Positions 46,992-57,043 are shown, counted from the stretch's first letter. The stretch is DNA of 64,000 nucleotides from Aminobacter sp. AP02 (GCF_003148805.1 NZ_QGGX01000011.1:62001-126000); one strand, 5' to 3'. Program-made: numbers and translations. Notes: generated from the letters alone by a model not told the origin.

Positions 46992-48265
46992 GCCTGCTGT
47001 TCGCGCTCGACCGCGCGCCAGCCGATATCGCGGCGGCAAAACCCTTCCGGCCAATCGAGCAGATCCACCGCCGCATAGGCCTTTTTCTGCGCTTCACCAA
47101 CGCTGAGGCCTGTCGCCGTGACGTTCAGCACACGCCCGCCACTGGCCACGATCTTGCCTTCATGCATCGCTGTACCGGCATGGAACACCTGGGCCCCCGA
47201 GGCCTCGGCCTTGTCGAGACCTGAGATGACAGAGCCTTTTTCCGGCGTTCCTGGATAGCCCTTGGCCGCCATCACAACAGTCAGCGCCGCCTCGTTTCGC
47301 CAGCGCGCCGATACATGCGTGAGCTGGCCATCGGCGGCTGCATTGAGCAGCACGAGAAGATCTTCCTTCAGCCGCATCATCAGCACCTGGCATTCTGGGT
47401 CGCCGAAGCGGGTGTTGTATTCGATCAGCTTCGGGCCCTTGTCGGTCAGCATCAGGCCGGCGAACAAAACGCCGGCGAAGGGGGCGCCCATTTCGGCCAT
47501 GCCGCGCATCGTCGGCTCCACGATCTCGCGCATCGTCTGCTCGATCAGCTCGGGCGTCATGACCGGAGCCGGCGAATAGGCGCCCATGCCGCCCGTATTG
47601 GGCCCGACATCGCCGTCGCCGACGCGTTTGTGATCCTGCGCGGTGCCGAAAGGCAGCGCGGTCTTGCCATCGCAGAGGCAAAAGAAACTTGCCTCCTCGC
47701 CAGTCATGAATTCTTCGATCACAACGGAAGCCCCTGCACCGCCGAACGCGCCCTCGAAGCAGCCGTCCACGGCGCCCAATGCTTCATCGAGCGTCATGGC
47801 CACGGTCACGCCCTTGCCGGCGGCCAGGCCATCGGCCTTGATAACGATCGGCGCACCCATCTTCTCGACATAGGCGCGGGCATCGGCGGCGTTGTCGAAA
47901 CGGCCATAGGCGGCGGTCGGAATGCCGTAGCGGGTGCAGAGATCCTTGGTGAAACCCTTGGAGCCCTCGAGCTGGGCCGCCGCCTTCGAGGGGCCAAACA
48001 CACGGATGCCTTGGGCGCGCAGGTCATCGCCGATGCCGGCGACCAGCGGGCCCTCGGGACCGACGACGACGAGATCGATGGCCTTGTCCTTGCAGAACGC
48101 GGCCACCGCCGCATGGTTGGCGAGATCGAGCGCCACCAATTCAGCTTCTTGCGCGATGCCCGGGTTGCCAGGCGCGGCATAAAGCTTGGTCAGCATCGGC
48201 GACGCCGCAAGCTTCCAAGCCAGCGCGTGTTCGCGGCCGCCGGAGCCGATGAGCAGAACATTCAT
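46988..48265 (-). CDS. purD: Phosphoribosylamine-glycine ligase
   Basis: 425-residue ATP-grasp enzyme, second step of purine synthesis (GAR synthetase). [20 protein letters not shown] is the standard N-terminus, so I start at ATG 48265. ATP-grasp parts: [45 protein letters not shown] (family signature R-F-G-D-P-E-x-Q as [13 protein letters not shown]). Glycine and PRA binding regions look intact. Stands alone; the C-terminus overlaps the GH25-like gene, and the yoeB toxin gene follows 112 bases upstream on the same strand. Confidence 0.97.
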   Translation of the reverse strand: MNVLLIGSGGREHALAWKLAASPMLTKLYAAPGNPGIAQEAELVALDLANHAAVAAFCKDKAIDLVVVGPEGPLVAGIGDDLRAQGIRVFGPSKAAAQLEGSKGFTKDLCTRYGIPTAAYGRFDNAADARAYVEKMGAPIVIKADGLAAGKGVTVAMTLDEALGAVDGCFEGAFGGAGASVVIEEFMTGEEASFFCLCDGKTALPFGTAQDHKRVGDGDVGPNTGGMGAYSPAPVMTPELIEQTMREIVEPTMRGMAEMGAPFAGVLFAGLMLTDKGPKLIEYNTRFGDPECQVLMMRLKEDLLVLLNAAADGQLTHVSARWRNEAALTVVMAAKGYPGTPEKGSVISGLDKAEASGAQVFHAGTAMHEGKIVASGGRVLNVTATGLSVGEAQKKAYAAVDLLDWPEGFCRRDIGWRAVEREQQA

Positions 48266-48377
48266 GCGAGTGACCTCTTGCCGCTGCTGGACGTGATGCA
48301 CCCGCTAGTGGTCGTGGCGGCTAAGGTCAAGGAGAGAACGAGTTACCGATTGCCTGTAGTGGGAAAACGGCGACAAG

Positions 48378-48650
48378 CTACCTGTCATAATGATAGCGGC
48401 ATGCGGCAATCTCGAGCGCCTGCGTTTCGCCCTTTCCAGTCACTCTGTAGATGAACCTGTGCTCGCGCGTGATGCGTCGCGACCAGAAGCCTGAGAAGTT
48501 GCCCGAGAGTGGTTCAGGCTTGCCGATCCCGACGAATGGCGACCGCATCGTATCCTTGGCAAGCTCATTTATCCGGTCGCAGACAACTTTGTCGTTCTGC
48601 TGCCAAAACAGGTAGTCGGACCACGAAGCTTGCGAAAAGACGATCCGCAT
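48378..48650 (-). CDS. yoeB: Toxin YoeB (Txe family mRNA interferase)
   Basis: 90-residue ribosome-dependent RNase of the YoeB family. FSQASWSDYLFWQQNDK is the family opening, and SGFWSRRITREHRFIYRV plus the C-terminal CRYHYDR carry the catalytic Arg, His and Tyr. The gene begins at ATG 48650, sharing one base with the antitoxin stop (TAATG). Toxin and antitoxin would be made in coupled fashion from one transcript. The pair is placed between purD and ubiA, probably as a small chromosomal insertion. Confidence 0.95.
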   Translation of the reverse strand: MRIVFSQASWSDYLFWQQNDKVVCDRINELAKDTMRSPFVGIGKPEPLSGNFSGFWSRRITREHRFIYRVTGKGETQALEIAACRYHYDR

Positions 48651-48901
48651 TACTCAATGAGATCTCGCTCAACCACCTCGCCAGCATCGAGCTCAGCAAT
48701 CGAGCGCTGGAGATGTTCAGCATTGGCACGAGAACTCAGTAGGTGCAGCGTCTCGCGAAGACCTTCGAGTTCGGAAAGTGCCATCACTACCACCGGCTCA
48801 TGATTCTGCCTTGTCACCACCAGCTCGGTGCGATCTGCCTCGATCTTGTCGAAATGCTTGGCCATGTTGGCGCGCAGTTCAGTCAGCGTCACATAGGTCA
48901 T
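48650..48901 (-). CDS. yefM: Antitoxin YefM (Phd/YefM family)
   Basis: 83-residue antitoxin that binds YoeB and represses its own operon. MTYVTLTELRANMAKHFDKI is the typical N-terminal Phd/YefM DNA-binding part, and TRQNHEPVVVMALSELEGL the following strand. The acidic C-terminus (ELDAGEVVERDLIE) should be the YoeB-binding region. I start at ATG 48901, seven bases after GAGGAGG. A palindrome with TGTACA core lies 24 bases upstream of the start. Confidence 0.95.
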   Translation of the reverse strand: MTYVTLTELRANMAKHFDKIEADRTELVVTRQNHEPVVVMALSELEGLRETLHLLSSRANAEHLQRSIAELDAGEVVERDLIE

Positions 48902-48924
48902 GTTCGACCTCCTCATTCCACTTC

Positions 48925-48942
48925 TGTACATATATACGTACA
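48925..48942. promoter_or_regulatory. YefM-type operator
   Basis: TGTACATATATACGTACA, an 18-base palindrome with one mismatched pair, lies 24 bases upstream of the yefM start. YefM of E. coli binds palindromes built on TGTACA, so this is the probable autoregulatory operator of the toxin-antitoxin pair. The match of the hexamers at both ends is seen directly. Confidence 0.75.
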
Positions 48943-49003
48943 GATAACTGGCATCAAGTCAGAGCAGCTTGACGCCCGCCCGCCTCGCTGGCACTCCCGT
49001 CAT

Positions 49004-49987
49004 ATGGAACAGATCCAATCAAAAGCCGGCCAGGGCCGAGTTGCCGACGCGCCATCCCGCCATTGGGTTTACCGCGCCTTGCCGCGCAGCCTCTGGCCTT
49101 ACGCACAGCTGGCGCGCTGGGACCGGCCGATCGGCTGGGTGCTGTTGCTCTGGCCGTGCTGGTGGTCGGCGGCGATGGCGGCAAGCGCTTTTGCGCGGCC
49201 AGGCGACAGCCTGATCTCGCTATTGCCCTCGCCCTGGTTCCTGATGCTGTTCCTGATCGGTGCCATCGCCATGCGCGGCGCCGGCTGCACCTACAACGAC
49301 CTCGTCGACGAGGGTATCGACGCCCAGGTCGAGCGCACGCGTTCGCGCCCCCTTCCTTCCGGCCAGGTCAGCCGCCGTCAGGCCTGGATGTTCCTCGTGC
49401 TTCAGGCGCTGGTCGGCCTCGTCGTGCTGTTGCAGTTCAACAGCTTCGCCATCCTGCTCGGCATCTCGTCGCTCGCCATCGTTGCGATTTACCCGTTCAT
49501 GAAGCGTATCACCAACTGGCCGCAATTCGTGCTCGGCCTTGCCTTTTCATGGGGCGCGCTGATGGGTTGGGCGGCCGAGTTCGGCGACATCGACGGCCCG
49601 GCAGTGCTGCTCTATATCGGTTCGATCATGTGGGTGATCGGCTACGACACGATCTACGCCCACCAGGACAAGGAAGACGACGCGCTGGTCGGCGTGAAGT
49701 CGACCGCACGCTTCTTCGGCGAAAACACCAAGTCATGGCTGGTTGGGCTTTATGCCGGCGCGCTGATGCTGTTTGCTACTGCCTTTGCGATTGCACAGGT
49801 GCCGATGCCGGCGCTCGCTGGCCTCGTTGCCGCCGGCATACATATGGCAAGGCAGATCATCACCCTCGATATCGACGATCCAGACCAGTGCCTCAGGCTG
49901 TTCAGGTCGAATGGCCAGGTCGGCTGGATCATCTTCATCGGCCTGGTCTGCGGCGGCGCCTGGGTGGCGCTGAAGCCGCTGATCTAG
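49004..49987 (+). CDS. ubiA: 4-hydroxybenzoate polyprenyltransferase
   Basis: 327-residue membrane enzyme that joins 4-hydroxybenzoate to the polyprenyl tail of ubiquinone. The first Asp-rich motif is CTYNDLVDEGIDAQVERTRS, followed by RPLPSGQVSRRQA; the second is YDTIYAHQDKEDDALVGVKS. Around nine membrane helices follow the N-terminal RALPRSLWPYAQLARWDRPI. I start at ATG 49004 (MEQIQSKAG); upstream in frame is the antisense side of yefM. A polyprenyl diphosphate synthase encoded at 59.4-60.4 kb may supply the tail. Confidence 0.95.
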   Translation: MEQIQSKAGQGRVADAPSRHWVYRALPRSLWPYAQLARWDRPIGWVLLLWPCWWSAAMAASAFARPGDSLISLLPSPWFLMLFLIGAIAMRGAGCTYNDLVDEGIDAQVERTRSRPLPSGQVSRRQAWMFLVLQALVGLVVLLQFNSFAILLGISSLAIVAIYPFMKRITNWPQFVLGLAFSWGALMGWAAEFGDIDGPAVLLYIGSIMWVIGYDTIYAHQDKEDDALVGVKSTARFFGENTKSWLVGLYAGALMLFATAFAIAQVPMPALAGLVAAGIHMARQIITLDIDDPDQCLRLFRSNGQVGWIIFIGLVCGGAWVALKPLI

Positions 49988-49994
49988 ATTTGCG

Positions 49995-50561
49995 TCATGC
50001 CCGGGCGATGATCTCTTCGCCGTCGATGACGAGCCGCACTCCCAGTTCGCCCGACTTGCGGCGGGCCAGGAAACGTGGCCGGCGCATGCGCGACACCCGG
50101 CCCTTGCGGCGCTCCTGCGGCGGCATCGTCTTGATCGCCGCACCCAGCGACTCTTCCAGCGTGCGGGCGACGCCGTCGGCCTCGATCAGCAGCATCGGCA
50201 GGCTGTAGTAGTCGGCCCAGGCGCGCCAGTCGGCGGCGACGTCCTCGAGATCGTCGGCGACCAGCAGCGGCACCGACAGCATCGGATCGTTGTGCAGCAG
50301 TTCCAGCGTCACCGTGACGTTCAGGTTTTCGTCTTCCATGGCACGCGCCGCGACACCGCGGAAGGCCCGCGCCGGCAGTGCGATGGCAGCGGGAAGCCCG
50401 CTTAGCGCCAGAACGCGGCGGATCACCGCGCCGCGATGGTCGATCGTGAAGGTGACGTCGCCAAGGTCGTCACGCGTGGTGTAGCTGACCTTTTGCGGCA
50501 AGCGGAACGGGTCGAGGCGCATGTTGCGTCCCGCCCAGACTGGCTTCAGTCCGGTGTTCAT
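49995..50561 (-). CDS. DUF6101 family protein
   Basis: 188-residue protein of unknown function, the kind annotated DUF6101 in Rhizobiales. MNTGLKPVWAGRNMRLDPF opens it; the central part (FTIDHRGAVIRRVLALSGLP, SVPLLVADDLEDVAADWRAW) and the basic C-terminal segment (ERRKGRVSRMRRPRFLARRK) are distinctive. No signal peptide or membrane helix is seen, so it is probably cytoplasmic, and the basic stretch could bind nucleic acid or membrane. It converges on ubiA with a seven-base gap. Confidence 0.85.
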   Translation of the reverse strand: MNTGLKPVWAGRNMRLDPFRLPQKVSYTTRDDLGDVTFTIDHRGAVIRRVLALSGLPAAIALPARAFRGVAARAMEDENLNVTVTLELLHNDPMLSVPLLVADDLEDVAADWRAWADYYSLPMLLIEADGVARTLEESLGAAIKTMPPQERRKGRVSRMRRPRFLARRKSGELGVRLVIDGEEIIARA

Positions 50562-50729
50562 ATTGTGCCTTCCTGTTATCTCCTGAGAGCCGGCTTCCGG
50601 TCTCTCCGGACCAGTTTTCCCGGTCTCGTTGGGAAGGACACTAGCGGGGGGTCCTTACCGCCCCGCTTAAGAAATTGGGTTAAATTTTGCTGATCTCTCC
50701 GATGGTTATCGGAATACCACCAGAGTCGT

Positions 50730-52160
50730 TCAAATCGTCTTGCCGGGGTTCATGATGCCGGCAGGATCGAATGCCGACTTGATCCGCCGCATCAGATCCA
50801 TGGCGATGGGCGGTGCGGTGGCGATCAGTTCGTCGCGCTTGAGCTGGCCGATGCCATGCTCGGCCGAGATCGAACCGTTCATGGCGCGCACGACGTCATG
50901 TACCGCCTTGTTCATCTGGCGATACAGCGCGAGAAACGCTGCGCCGTCCATGCCAACCGGCTGGGAGATGTTGTAGTGCAGGTTGCCGTCGCCCATGTGG
51001 CCGAAGCAAACCACACGCGCCTCAGGGCTGACACGTGCAACGGCAAGCGCCCCCTGCTCGATGAAGGCGGGGATGCTGGCGATCGGCACGGAAATGTCGT
51101 GCTTGATCGATGCGCCTTCCGCCTTCTGCGTTTCAGGCAGCATCTCGCGCAAGCGCCAGAATTCGTTGGCGTGGGCAACGCTCGCGGCAATCGCCGCATC
51201 GCCGACCTGCTCGGCCTCGAATCCTGCCGAGAGAATGTCCTCGATCAGCGTGCGCGCGTCCTCGGCCGAGCGGCCCGATGAGATTTCCATCAGCACCTGC
51301 CAGGGCCAGTCGCCTTCCAGCGGCGGCCGCGCGTCGGGAATGTGGCGCATGGCGAACTCCATCGGCAGGTGCCCGATCAGCTCGAACGCGGTCAGGGCGC
51401 TGCCGGCGAGGTCCTGGGCACGGTCGAACAGCGCCAGGGCTGCCTCCGGCGACGACAGGCCGACCCAGGCCACCTCGCGGCCCTTTGGCTTGGGATAGAG
51501 CTTCAGCACCGCAGCCGTGATCACGCCGAGCGTGCCTTCGGCGCCGACGAACAGGTTCTTCAGGTCGTAGCCGGTGTTGTCCTTCTTGAGCTTGCGCAGG
51601 TCGTCGAGCACTTCGCCGGTGGGCAAGACGACTTCGACGCCGAGGCACAATTCGCGCGCATTGCCATAGGCGACAACGCCCGTGCCGCCGGCATTGGACG
51701 ACAGGTTGCCGCCGATCTGGCACGACCCCTGCGAAGCAAGCGACAGCGGGTAGAGACGATCGACATCGTCAGCAGCCTTGTGCAGCACATCAAGCACGAC
51801 GCCAGCCTCGGCGATCACCGTATTCGACACCGGATCGATCTCGCGGATGCGGTTGAGACGCGACAGCGACAGCACGACCTGGCCACCCGAACGGTCGGGC
51901 ACCTGGCCTCCGACGAGGCCGGTATTGCCGCCTTGCGGCACGATCGGCGTACGGGTTTCGGTGGCGAGCTTCATGATCGCGCTCACCTCCTCGACGTTTG
52001 CCGGGCGCAGAACCAGAGTGGTCGCGCCCGTGAACAGGCCGCGCGGTTCGTGCACGTAAGGTTCGATATCGACTTCCGCGCGAACGGCGTAGCGTTCGCC
52101 GACGATGGCGGCAAAGCGCTCGGCAAGCGCGGGATCGAGGCCTGGGAGATTCTGGGTCAT
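50730..52160 (-). CDS. FAD-linked oxidase, D-2-hydroxyglutarate/D-lactate dehydrogenase type (GlcD family)
   Basis: 476-residue VAO-fold flavoprotein. The FAD-binding domain reads VPQGGNTGLVGGQVPDRSGG (residues 74-93), then QIGGNLSSNAGGTGVVAYGN, and VGAEGTLGVITAAVLKLYPK. The C-terminal domain has GHMGDGNLHYNI with metal-binding His residues and ISAEHGIGQLKRDEL, typical of enzymes oxidising D-2-hydroxy acids such as D-2-hydroxyglutarate, D-lactate or glycolate. No glcE/glcF genes are adjacent, so D-2-hydroxyglutarate dehydrogenase is most plausible. ATG 52160; it follows the threonylcarbamoyl synthase on the same strand. Confidence 0.93.
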   Translation of the reverse strand: MTQNLPGLDPALAERFAAIVGERYAVRAEVDIEPYVHEPRGLFTGATTLVLRPANVEEVSAIMKLATETRTPIVPQGGNTGLVGGQVPDRSGGQVVLSLSRLNRIREIDPVSNTVIAEAGVVLDVLHKAADDVDRLYPLSLASQGSCQIGGNLSSNAGGTGVVAYGNARELCLGVEVVLPTGEVLDDLRKLKKDNTGYDLKNLFVGAEGTLGVITAAVLKLYPKPKGREVAWVGLSSPEAALALFDRAQDLAGSALTAFELIGHLPMEFAMRHIPDARPPLEGDWPWQVLMEISSGRSAEDARTLIEDILSAGFEAEQVGDAAIAASVAHANEFWRLREMLPETQKAEGASIKHDISVPIASIPAFIEQGALAVARVSPEARVVCFGHMGDGNLHYNISQPVGMDGAAFLALYRQMNKAVHDVVRAMNGSISAEHGIGQLKRDELIATAPPIAMDLMRRIKSAFDPAGIMNPGKTI

Positions 52161-52175
52161 GTGATGAAGCTAAGT

Positions 52176-53144
52176 TCAGATGTGGGGATTGTCACGCGGC
52201 GCGGCAGCACGCGCCAGCCTGTCGTTGATCGCCTCGCCAAGTTCTCCCGAGGGCACCGGCTCAACGGCGATCAGTTCAGCGCCACTGCGGTCGAGCGCTT
52301 GCAGATGCGCAAAAAGGTTTGTCGCCGCTTCGCGCAGATCGCCTGTTTCGGACAGGTTGAGGAAAGCGCGCGCCTGCTGCCAGCCTTCGGCGCGATGGGG
52401 ACCAAAGCCAAGCAAGGCCTCTCCTGCCCCGACGCTGTCGGCATTGAGGCGCATCAGGGCACCCGGCGCGTAATGCGAGGCAAGCATGCCCGGCGCCTCG
52501 ATGCCTGCGGTCACCCCGCGCAACAGGGGCATGCCGGCGACAGACTCAATTTCGCTCGCAGGCACGCCGCCCGGGCGCAGCAGCCGCACATTGCCGTCCT
52601 CTACCTTGACGATGGTCGACTCGAGCCCGACCGACGTCGGACCGCCGTCGACGACAAGGGGGATACGTTTACCGAGATCGCTCGCCACCGCCTCGCCGCT
52701 GGTCGCGCTGATCTTGCCCGAGCTGTTGGCGCTGGGAGCTGCCAGCGGCCGACCGAGCCTGGCGATCAACGTGCCGCCAAAGCCCTTCGGCATGCGCAGC
52801 GCAATCGTATCGAGACCTGCCGTCACCAGCGGATGGATACCCGCGCCTGGGCGCAACGGCACGACAAGCGTCAAAGGCCCCGGCCAGAATTTTTCGGCGA
52901 GCTTGCGCGACAGCGGGTCGAACACGCCGATGCGCTCGGCCATGGCCATGTCGGCGACATGGGCGATCAGGGGGTTGAAACGCGGCCTGCCCTTGGCTTC
53001 GAAGATGCGCGCGACCGCTTCGCCATGGGTGGCGTCGCCGGCCAGGCCATAGACGGTCTCTGTCGGTATAGCGACGACCTCGCCCGCGCCCAGCAGCGCA
53101 AGTGCTGCGTCCATCGCCTTGTCCGCTGCGATCAGCTTCGCCAC
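52176..53144 (-). CDS. tsaC: L-threonylcarbamoyladenylate synthase (Sua5/YciO/YrdC)
   Basis: 322-residue enzyme that makes threonylcarbamoyl-AMP from threonine, bicarbonate and ATP for t6A at position 37 of ANN-decoding tRNAs. The YrdC domain covers about residues 10-200: GEVVAIPTETVYGLAGDATH, KGRPRFNPLIAHV, and LAAPSANSSGKISATSG. A C-terminal Sua5 domain follows after the linker (LASHYAPGALMRLNADS), so it is the longer Sua5 form. ATG 53144. The FAD-linked oxidase starts 15 bases downstream on the same strand, so the two are probably cotranscribed. Confidence 0.94.
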   Translation of the reverse strand: MAKLIAADKAMDAALALLGAGEVVAIPTETVYGLAGDATHGEAVARIFEAKGRPRFNPLIAHVADMAMAERIGVFDPLSRKLAEKFWPGPLTLVVPLRPGAGIHPLVTAGLDTIALRMPKGFGGTLIARLGRPLAAPSANSSGKISATSGEAVASDLGKRIPLVVDGGPTSVGLESTIVKVEDGNVRLLRPGGVPASEIESVAGMPLLRGVTAGIEAPGMLASHYAPGALMRLNADSVGAGEALLGFGPHRAEGWQQARAFLNLSETGDLREAATNLFAHLQALDRSGAELIAVEPVPSGELGEAINDRLARAAAPRDNPHI

Positions 53145-53314
53145 GTCATAGCTTCCAGTTGCATGCCCGGTCCCTAGCCCGCATCAGGCAACGCGACAAG
53201 GCACGGCACCCAAGATTTCAGCCATTGGCTAAAATGCACGGCATCTTTGCAAGCCGGCCGCAACCGCCGCTCTGATAGGTTGTTCGCGAAAACTGCTTCA
53301 ACTGCGGGGGCCAA

Positions 53315-53698
53315 ATGCGTCTGTTTGCTGCGTTTCTTGCGGCCGGTATCTCCATGTCCGGTGCCGCTCATGCATCTTCCATCATCGTCGTCGAAGGCGA
53401 TGCGACCAGCCCGTCATCGATTCTGGTCGGCGCTCCGAAATCGGCGAGCTCGATCATCGCGATCGGCGTTCCATCGATTGACGCCGGCAAGGTCGCGGCA
53501 GTCGACTCGTCCTCCAAAAGCAAGGCCACCAAGCTGGGCGGCGAACTGATGGTCATCCGAGGCGGCGAGGTTGGCAGCGCTTCGCCCGAGCCGGCAGCGG
53601 CAGCACCCGCGCAGCAAGCCGCGACTGGCGACCAGGCACCTATGCCGACCCAGAGCGCGGCCCCCGTTGACGAAACGGCATCGGCCGAGCTCCAGTAG
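53315..53698 (+). CDS. Small exported protein of unknown function
   Basis: 127-residue predicted exported protein. MRLFAAFLAAGISMSGAAHA is a signal peptide ending at residue 20. The mature part begins SSIIVVEGDATSPSSILVG, contains a second similar SSIIAIGVPSID, and ends in a low-complexity Ala/Pro/Gln tail (PEPAAAAPAQQAATGDQAP). I recognise no family; homologues are likely confined to Rhizobiales. It lies in a 573-base gap between the convergent glyS stop and the divergent tsaC start. Codon use matches its neighbours, which supports it as real. Confidence 0.75.
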   Translation: MRLFAAFLAAGISMSGAAHASSIIVVEGDATSPSSILVGAPKSASSIIAIGVPSIDAGKVAAVDSSSKSKATKLGGELMVIRGGEVGSASPEPAAAAPAQQAATGDQAPMPTQSAAPVDETASAELQ

Positions 53699-53717
53699 TC
53701 CGGTCGCTTCGCCCGGC

Positions 53718-56009
53718 TCAACCCGCGATCTTGGAGAAGTCGGCGACCTGATCGGTTGCCGTGCGGATGCGGGCGAGCAGCGCCAAGCGATTGGCGCGCA
53801 CCGCAACATCCTCGTCATTGACGAGAACCTTCTCGAAGAATGAATCGACCGGTTCGCGCAACACGCTCAGCGCGCGCATGGCGGCGGAAAAATCTTCATT
53901 GCGAATGGCTTGGCCGGCTTCGCTGACAGCCTGATCCACCAGTGCAAACAGCGCGCTTTCCGCCTCCTCGCGGAAAAGAGCCGGATCGACGGCCTTCGCA
54001 ACCGCTGTCCCCTTCTTCTCCTCGGCGGCCAGAATGTTGGCGGCGCGCTTGGTGCCGGCGAGCAGGTTCTTGCCGTCTTCGGTGTCGAGGAACTTGCCGA
54101 GCGCCTCGACGCGACGGGTGATGGTCAAGAGGTCGTCGGCGTCAGGGGTGATCACCGCGTCGATCAGATCGTGGCGGGCGCCGAGCTCGCGCAGATAGAC
54201 CTTCAGGCGATCGTGGAAGAACGCGATCAGGTCAGCCTTGAGTGGTGCTGCACGATCAATCGTTTCCTTGCGCAACTCTGCCTCATAGGCGGCGAGCGCG
54301 TTATCGACATCCTGCTCGCCATCGACGTCGCCGCTGTCGATGGCGGCCTGCTCGGCTTCGAATGCGGCAAGCCGGCGCTGGACGGAGGCCTCCTCAAGTT
54401 GGCGCAATGCTGCATCAAACAGTTGCTGCAGCGGCAGGCGGCCGCGCGCCGCCAGGATGATCCTGACGATGCCGAGCGCGGCACGGCGCAGCGCGTACGG
54501 ATCCTTCGAACCTGTAGGCTTCTCGTCGATTGTCCAGAAGCCGACCAGCGTGTCGAGCTTGTCGGCGAGTGCCACCGACACCGAAACCGGGTCGGCCGGC
54601 ACGCGATCCGAGGGGCCTTGCGGCTTGTAGTGTTCTTCGATTGCGGCCGCGACCGAAGGGCTCTCGCCCTGCAGCAACGCATATTTGCGGCCCATCGCGC
54701 CCTGCAATTCGGGAAACTCGCCGACGACCTCGGTCTGGAGATCGGCCTTGGCGAGTACTGCTGCGCGGTCAGACAGCTTCGGCTCGGCGCCGACCAGCTT
54801 TGCGATCTCGCGCGCCAAGCCACGGATGCGCTGGACGCGCTGCCCTTGTGTTCCCAGCTTGGCATGGAAGGTCACGCCGAGATGGTCGAGGCGTGCCATG
54901 CGCTGATCGAGCGGCTTCTTGAGGTCGAGCCCGAAGGCCTCGGCCGACTGCTTCAGCGTGTCGAGGTCCGGCAGGTCGCCCTGGTCGGTGTTCCAGAAAT
55001 AGAGCGCGTCCGACAGGCGGGCGCGAACGACCTTGCCGTTGCCGTGGGCGATCTCCTTGCCGCCGTCCTTGGCCTCGATGTTCGAGGTCAGGATGAAGTG
55101 GTTGGAAAGCGTATCCTCGCTGCCTTGCGGGCGCGTGACGAAGCACTTCTGGTTGGCGCGGATGGTCAGCCGGATGACTTCGGCGGGGATCTGCAGATAG
55201 GTGTCCTCGAAGGTGCCCATCAAAACGACAGGCCATTCGACGAGGCCCGAAACCTCCTCCAGCAGCCCCTCGTCCTCTACCAGCTCGAGCCCGCTGGCGA
55301 AGGCCAGATTGCGCGCGTCGGCTACGATCATTTCCTTGCGGCGCTCGGCATCGATGACGACCTTCGCCGACTCGAGCTTGGCGGCATAGTCGTCGAAACG
55401 GCGCACCTTGATGGCTTCGGGCGCGTGGAAACGATGGCCATAAGTGATGTTGCCGGAACGGATGCCGTCGACCTCGAAATCGACCACCACCGGCTCCTCG
55501 GTCTCGGGACCGAAGGTGCACACGATCGACTGCAGCGGACGCACCCAGCGCAGGCTGCCCGGCTTGGCAGAGGCCGGTCCCCAGCGCATCGACTTGGGCC
55601 AGGGGAAGCTCTTGATGATCGCCGGCATCAGCTCGGCGATGATCTCCTCGGCCGAACGGCCGGGCTTGGAGATGTGGGCGACGTAGAAATCGCCCTTCTT
55701 GGGGTCACTATGGACATGCGCTTCGGCAATCGAAGCAAGGCCGGCACCACGCAGGAAGCCCTGGATCGCGGCCTCGGGCGCCTTTGTGCTCGGGCCCTTG
55801 CGCTCTTCGCGAATGTCCTTGGAGCGTGGCGTGAGGCCACGGATATCGAGCGTCAGCCGGCGCGGCGTCCAATATTCGCGCGCCGCCTCGTAGGTGAGGC
55901 CGGCTTCGACAAGACCATCGGTCAGCATCTTCTTGAGATCGCCCGCCGCCTTGCGCTGCATGCGCGCGGGGATTTCTTCGGAACGAAGTTCGAGCAGCAA
56001 ATCCGGCAT
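53718..56009 (-). CDS. glyS: Glycine-tRNA ligase beta subunit
   Basis: 763-residue beta subunit of the alpha2beta2 glycyl-tRNA synthetase; it carries the tRNA-binding part of the enzyme. The N-terminus is [20 protein letters not shown] and the C-terminal anticodon-binding domain includes [37 protein letters not shown]-like and [20 protein letters not shown] segments fit the family; length is a little above the E. coli 689. I start at ATG 56009, sharing one base with the glyQ stop (TGATG), so the subunits are made in coupled fashion. The frame runs further upstream inside glyQ but is not coding there. Confidence 0.96.
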   Translation of the reverse strand: MPDLLLELRSEEIPARMQRKAAGDLKKMLTDGLVEAGLTYEAAREYWTPRRLTLDIRGLTPRSKDIREERKGPSTKAPEAAIQGFLRGAGLASIAEAHVHSDPKKGDFYVAHISKPGRSAEEIIAELMPAIIKSFPWPKSMRWGPASAKPGSLRWVRPLQSIVCTFGPETEEPVVVDFEVDGIRSGNITYGHRFHAPEAIKVRRFDDYAAKLESAKVVIDAERRKEMIVADARNLAFASGLELVEDEGLLEEVSGLVEWPVVLMGTFEDTYLQIPAEVIRLTIRANQKCFVTRPQGSEDTLSNHFILTSNIEAKDGGKEIAHGNGKVVRARLSDALYFWNTDQGDLPDLDTLKQSAEAFGLDLKKPLDQRMARLDHLGVTFHAKLGTQGQRVQRIRGLAREIAKLVGAEPKLSDRAAVLAKADLQTEVVGEFPELQGAMGRKYALLQGESPSVAAAIEEHYKPQGPSDRVPADPVSVSVALADKLDTLVGFWTIDEKPTGSKDPYALRRAALGIVRIILAARGRLPLQQLFDAALRQLEEASVQRRLAAFEAEQAAIDSGDVDGEQDVDNALAAYEAELRKETIDRAAPLKADLIAFFHDRLKVYLRELGARHDLIDAVITPDADDLLTITRRVEALGKFLDTEDGKNLLAGTKRAANILAAEEKKGTAVAKAVDPALFREEAESALFALVDQAVSEAGQAIRNEDFSAAMRALSVLREPVDSFFEKVLVNDEDVAVRANRLALLARIRTATDQVADFSKIAG

Positions 56010-56986
56010 CAGAGTTTCTCCATCCGCATGCCATCTTCTTTCATGCTCGTCTTCGCACTGTCGGCACCCCCCGCTTCCGTCAGAAGGAATGCCTCGCCGC
56101 ACATCTTGGCGAGGTTGCGCACGCGCAGGATGTAGCTCTGGCGCTCGGTGACCGAGATCACGCCACGCGCGTCGAGCAGGTTGAGCAAATGGCTCGCCTT
56201 GATGCATTGGTCATAGGCCGGGAACACCATCTTGTGGTTGGCCTGGTTGCCGCCTTCGGCAGGAGCCCCGGCATCGAGCAGCGCCTTGCATTCGGCTTCG
56301 GCGTCCGCGAAATGCCTGAACAGCATGGCGGTGTCGGCGTGCTCGAAATTGTGCCGGGAATATTCCTGCTCAGCCTGCAGGAAGACCTCGCCATAGGTGA
56401 CCTTATCGTTGCCTTCGAGGCCGTTGAAGTTGAGGTCGTAGACATTGTCCACGCCCTGCACATACATCGCCAGGCGCTCGAGGCCATAGGTCAGCTCGCC
56501 GGCGACAGGTGCGCATTCGATGCCGCAGACCTGCTGGAAATAGGTGAACTGCGACACTTCCATGCCGTCGCACCAGCACTCCCAGCCAAGACCGGCCGAG
56601 CCGGTGGTCGGGTTCTCCCAATCGTCCTCGACAAAACGGATGTCGTGCACCAGCGGATCGACGCCGATCGCGGCCAGCGAGCCGAGATACAGCTCCTGCA
56701 GATTCGCCGGGTTCGGCTTCAGGATCACCTGATACTGGTAATAATGCTGCAGCCGGTTCGGGTTTTCGCCATAGCGCCCGTCCTTGGGACGGCGCGAGGG
56801 CTGCACGTAAGCGGCATTCCAGCGCCGGGGTCCGAGAGCGCGCAGCGTCGTGGCCGGATGTAGCGTACCCGCGCCCACTTCCATGTCATAGGGCTGGAGA
56901 ATGATGCAGCCTTGCGCAGCCCAGAAATTGTGCAGCGTCAGGATAAGCCCCTGAAACGAACGGCTGGGGTGCATGTGGGCGGGCAT
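56009..56986 (-). CDS. glyQ: Glycine-tRNA ligase alpha subunit
   Basis: 325-residue alpha subunit with the class II catalytic core that forms glycyl-adenylate. [40 protein letters not shown] and [20 protein letters not shown] are the canonical stretches, and [17 protein letters not shown] and [15 protein letters not shown] follow in order. Start is ATG 56986 ([13 protein letters not shown]); a second ATG four codons on is possible. Only weak ribosome sites precede either. The 223-base gap upstream holds a hairpin and a rhizobial repeat (copy C), so glyQS probably has its own promoter there. Confidence 0.95.
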   Translation of the reverse strand: MPAHMHPSRSFQGLILTLHNFWAAQGCIILQPYDMEVGAGTLHPATTLRALGPRRWNAAYVQPSRRPKDGRYGENPNRLQHYYQYQVILKPNPANLQELYLGSLAAIGVDPLVHDIRFVEDDWENPTTGSAGLGWECWCDGMEVSQFTYFQQVCGIECAPVAGELTYGLERLAMYVQGVDNVYDLNFNGLEGNDKVTYGEVFLQAEQEYSRHNFEHADTAMLFRHFADAEAECKALLDAGAPAEGGNQANHKMVFPAYDQCIKASHLLNLLDARGVISVTERQSYILRVRNLAKMCGEAFLLTEAGGADSAKTSMKEDGMRMEKL

Positions 56987-57023
56987 TTGGTCGATCACGG
57001 GCGAAGCTCGATCATTGGCGCGC

Positions 57024-57043
57024 GCCCCGCACAACTGCGGGGC
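57024..57043. other. Hairpin upstream of glyQ
   Basis: GCCCCGCA (57024-57031) pairs with TGCGGGGC (57036-57043) around a CAAC loop, 38 bases upstream of the glyQ start. No T run follows on either strand, and no T-box features are seen. It could shape the glyQ leader or help end the TPR-protein transcript. Confidence 0.4.

Noticed and set aside
51342-53177. A 611-codon open frame antisense to the FAD-linked oxidase and tsaC
   Set aside because: Both minus-strand genes have complete motifs; the plus-strand frame has none.
53910-56135. A 741-codon open frame antisense to glyS
   Set aside because: Lies wholly opposite glyS and the glyQ end; no ribosome site, no domain; a by-product of high GC.
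56987-57023. T-box or other tRNA-sensing leader before glyQ
   Set aside because: No T-box core sequence or specifier stem is seen, and the mechanism is rare outside Gram-positive bacteria.
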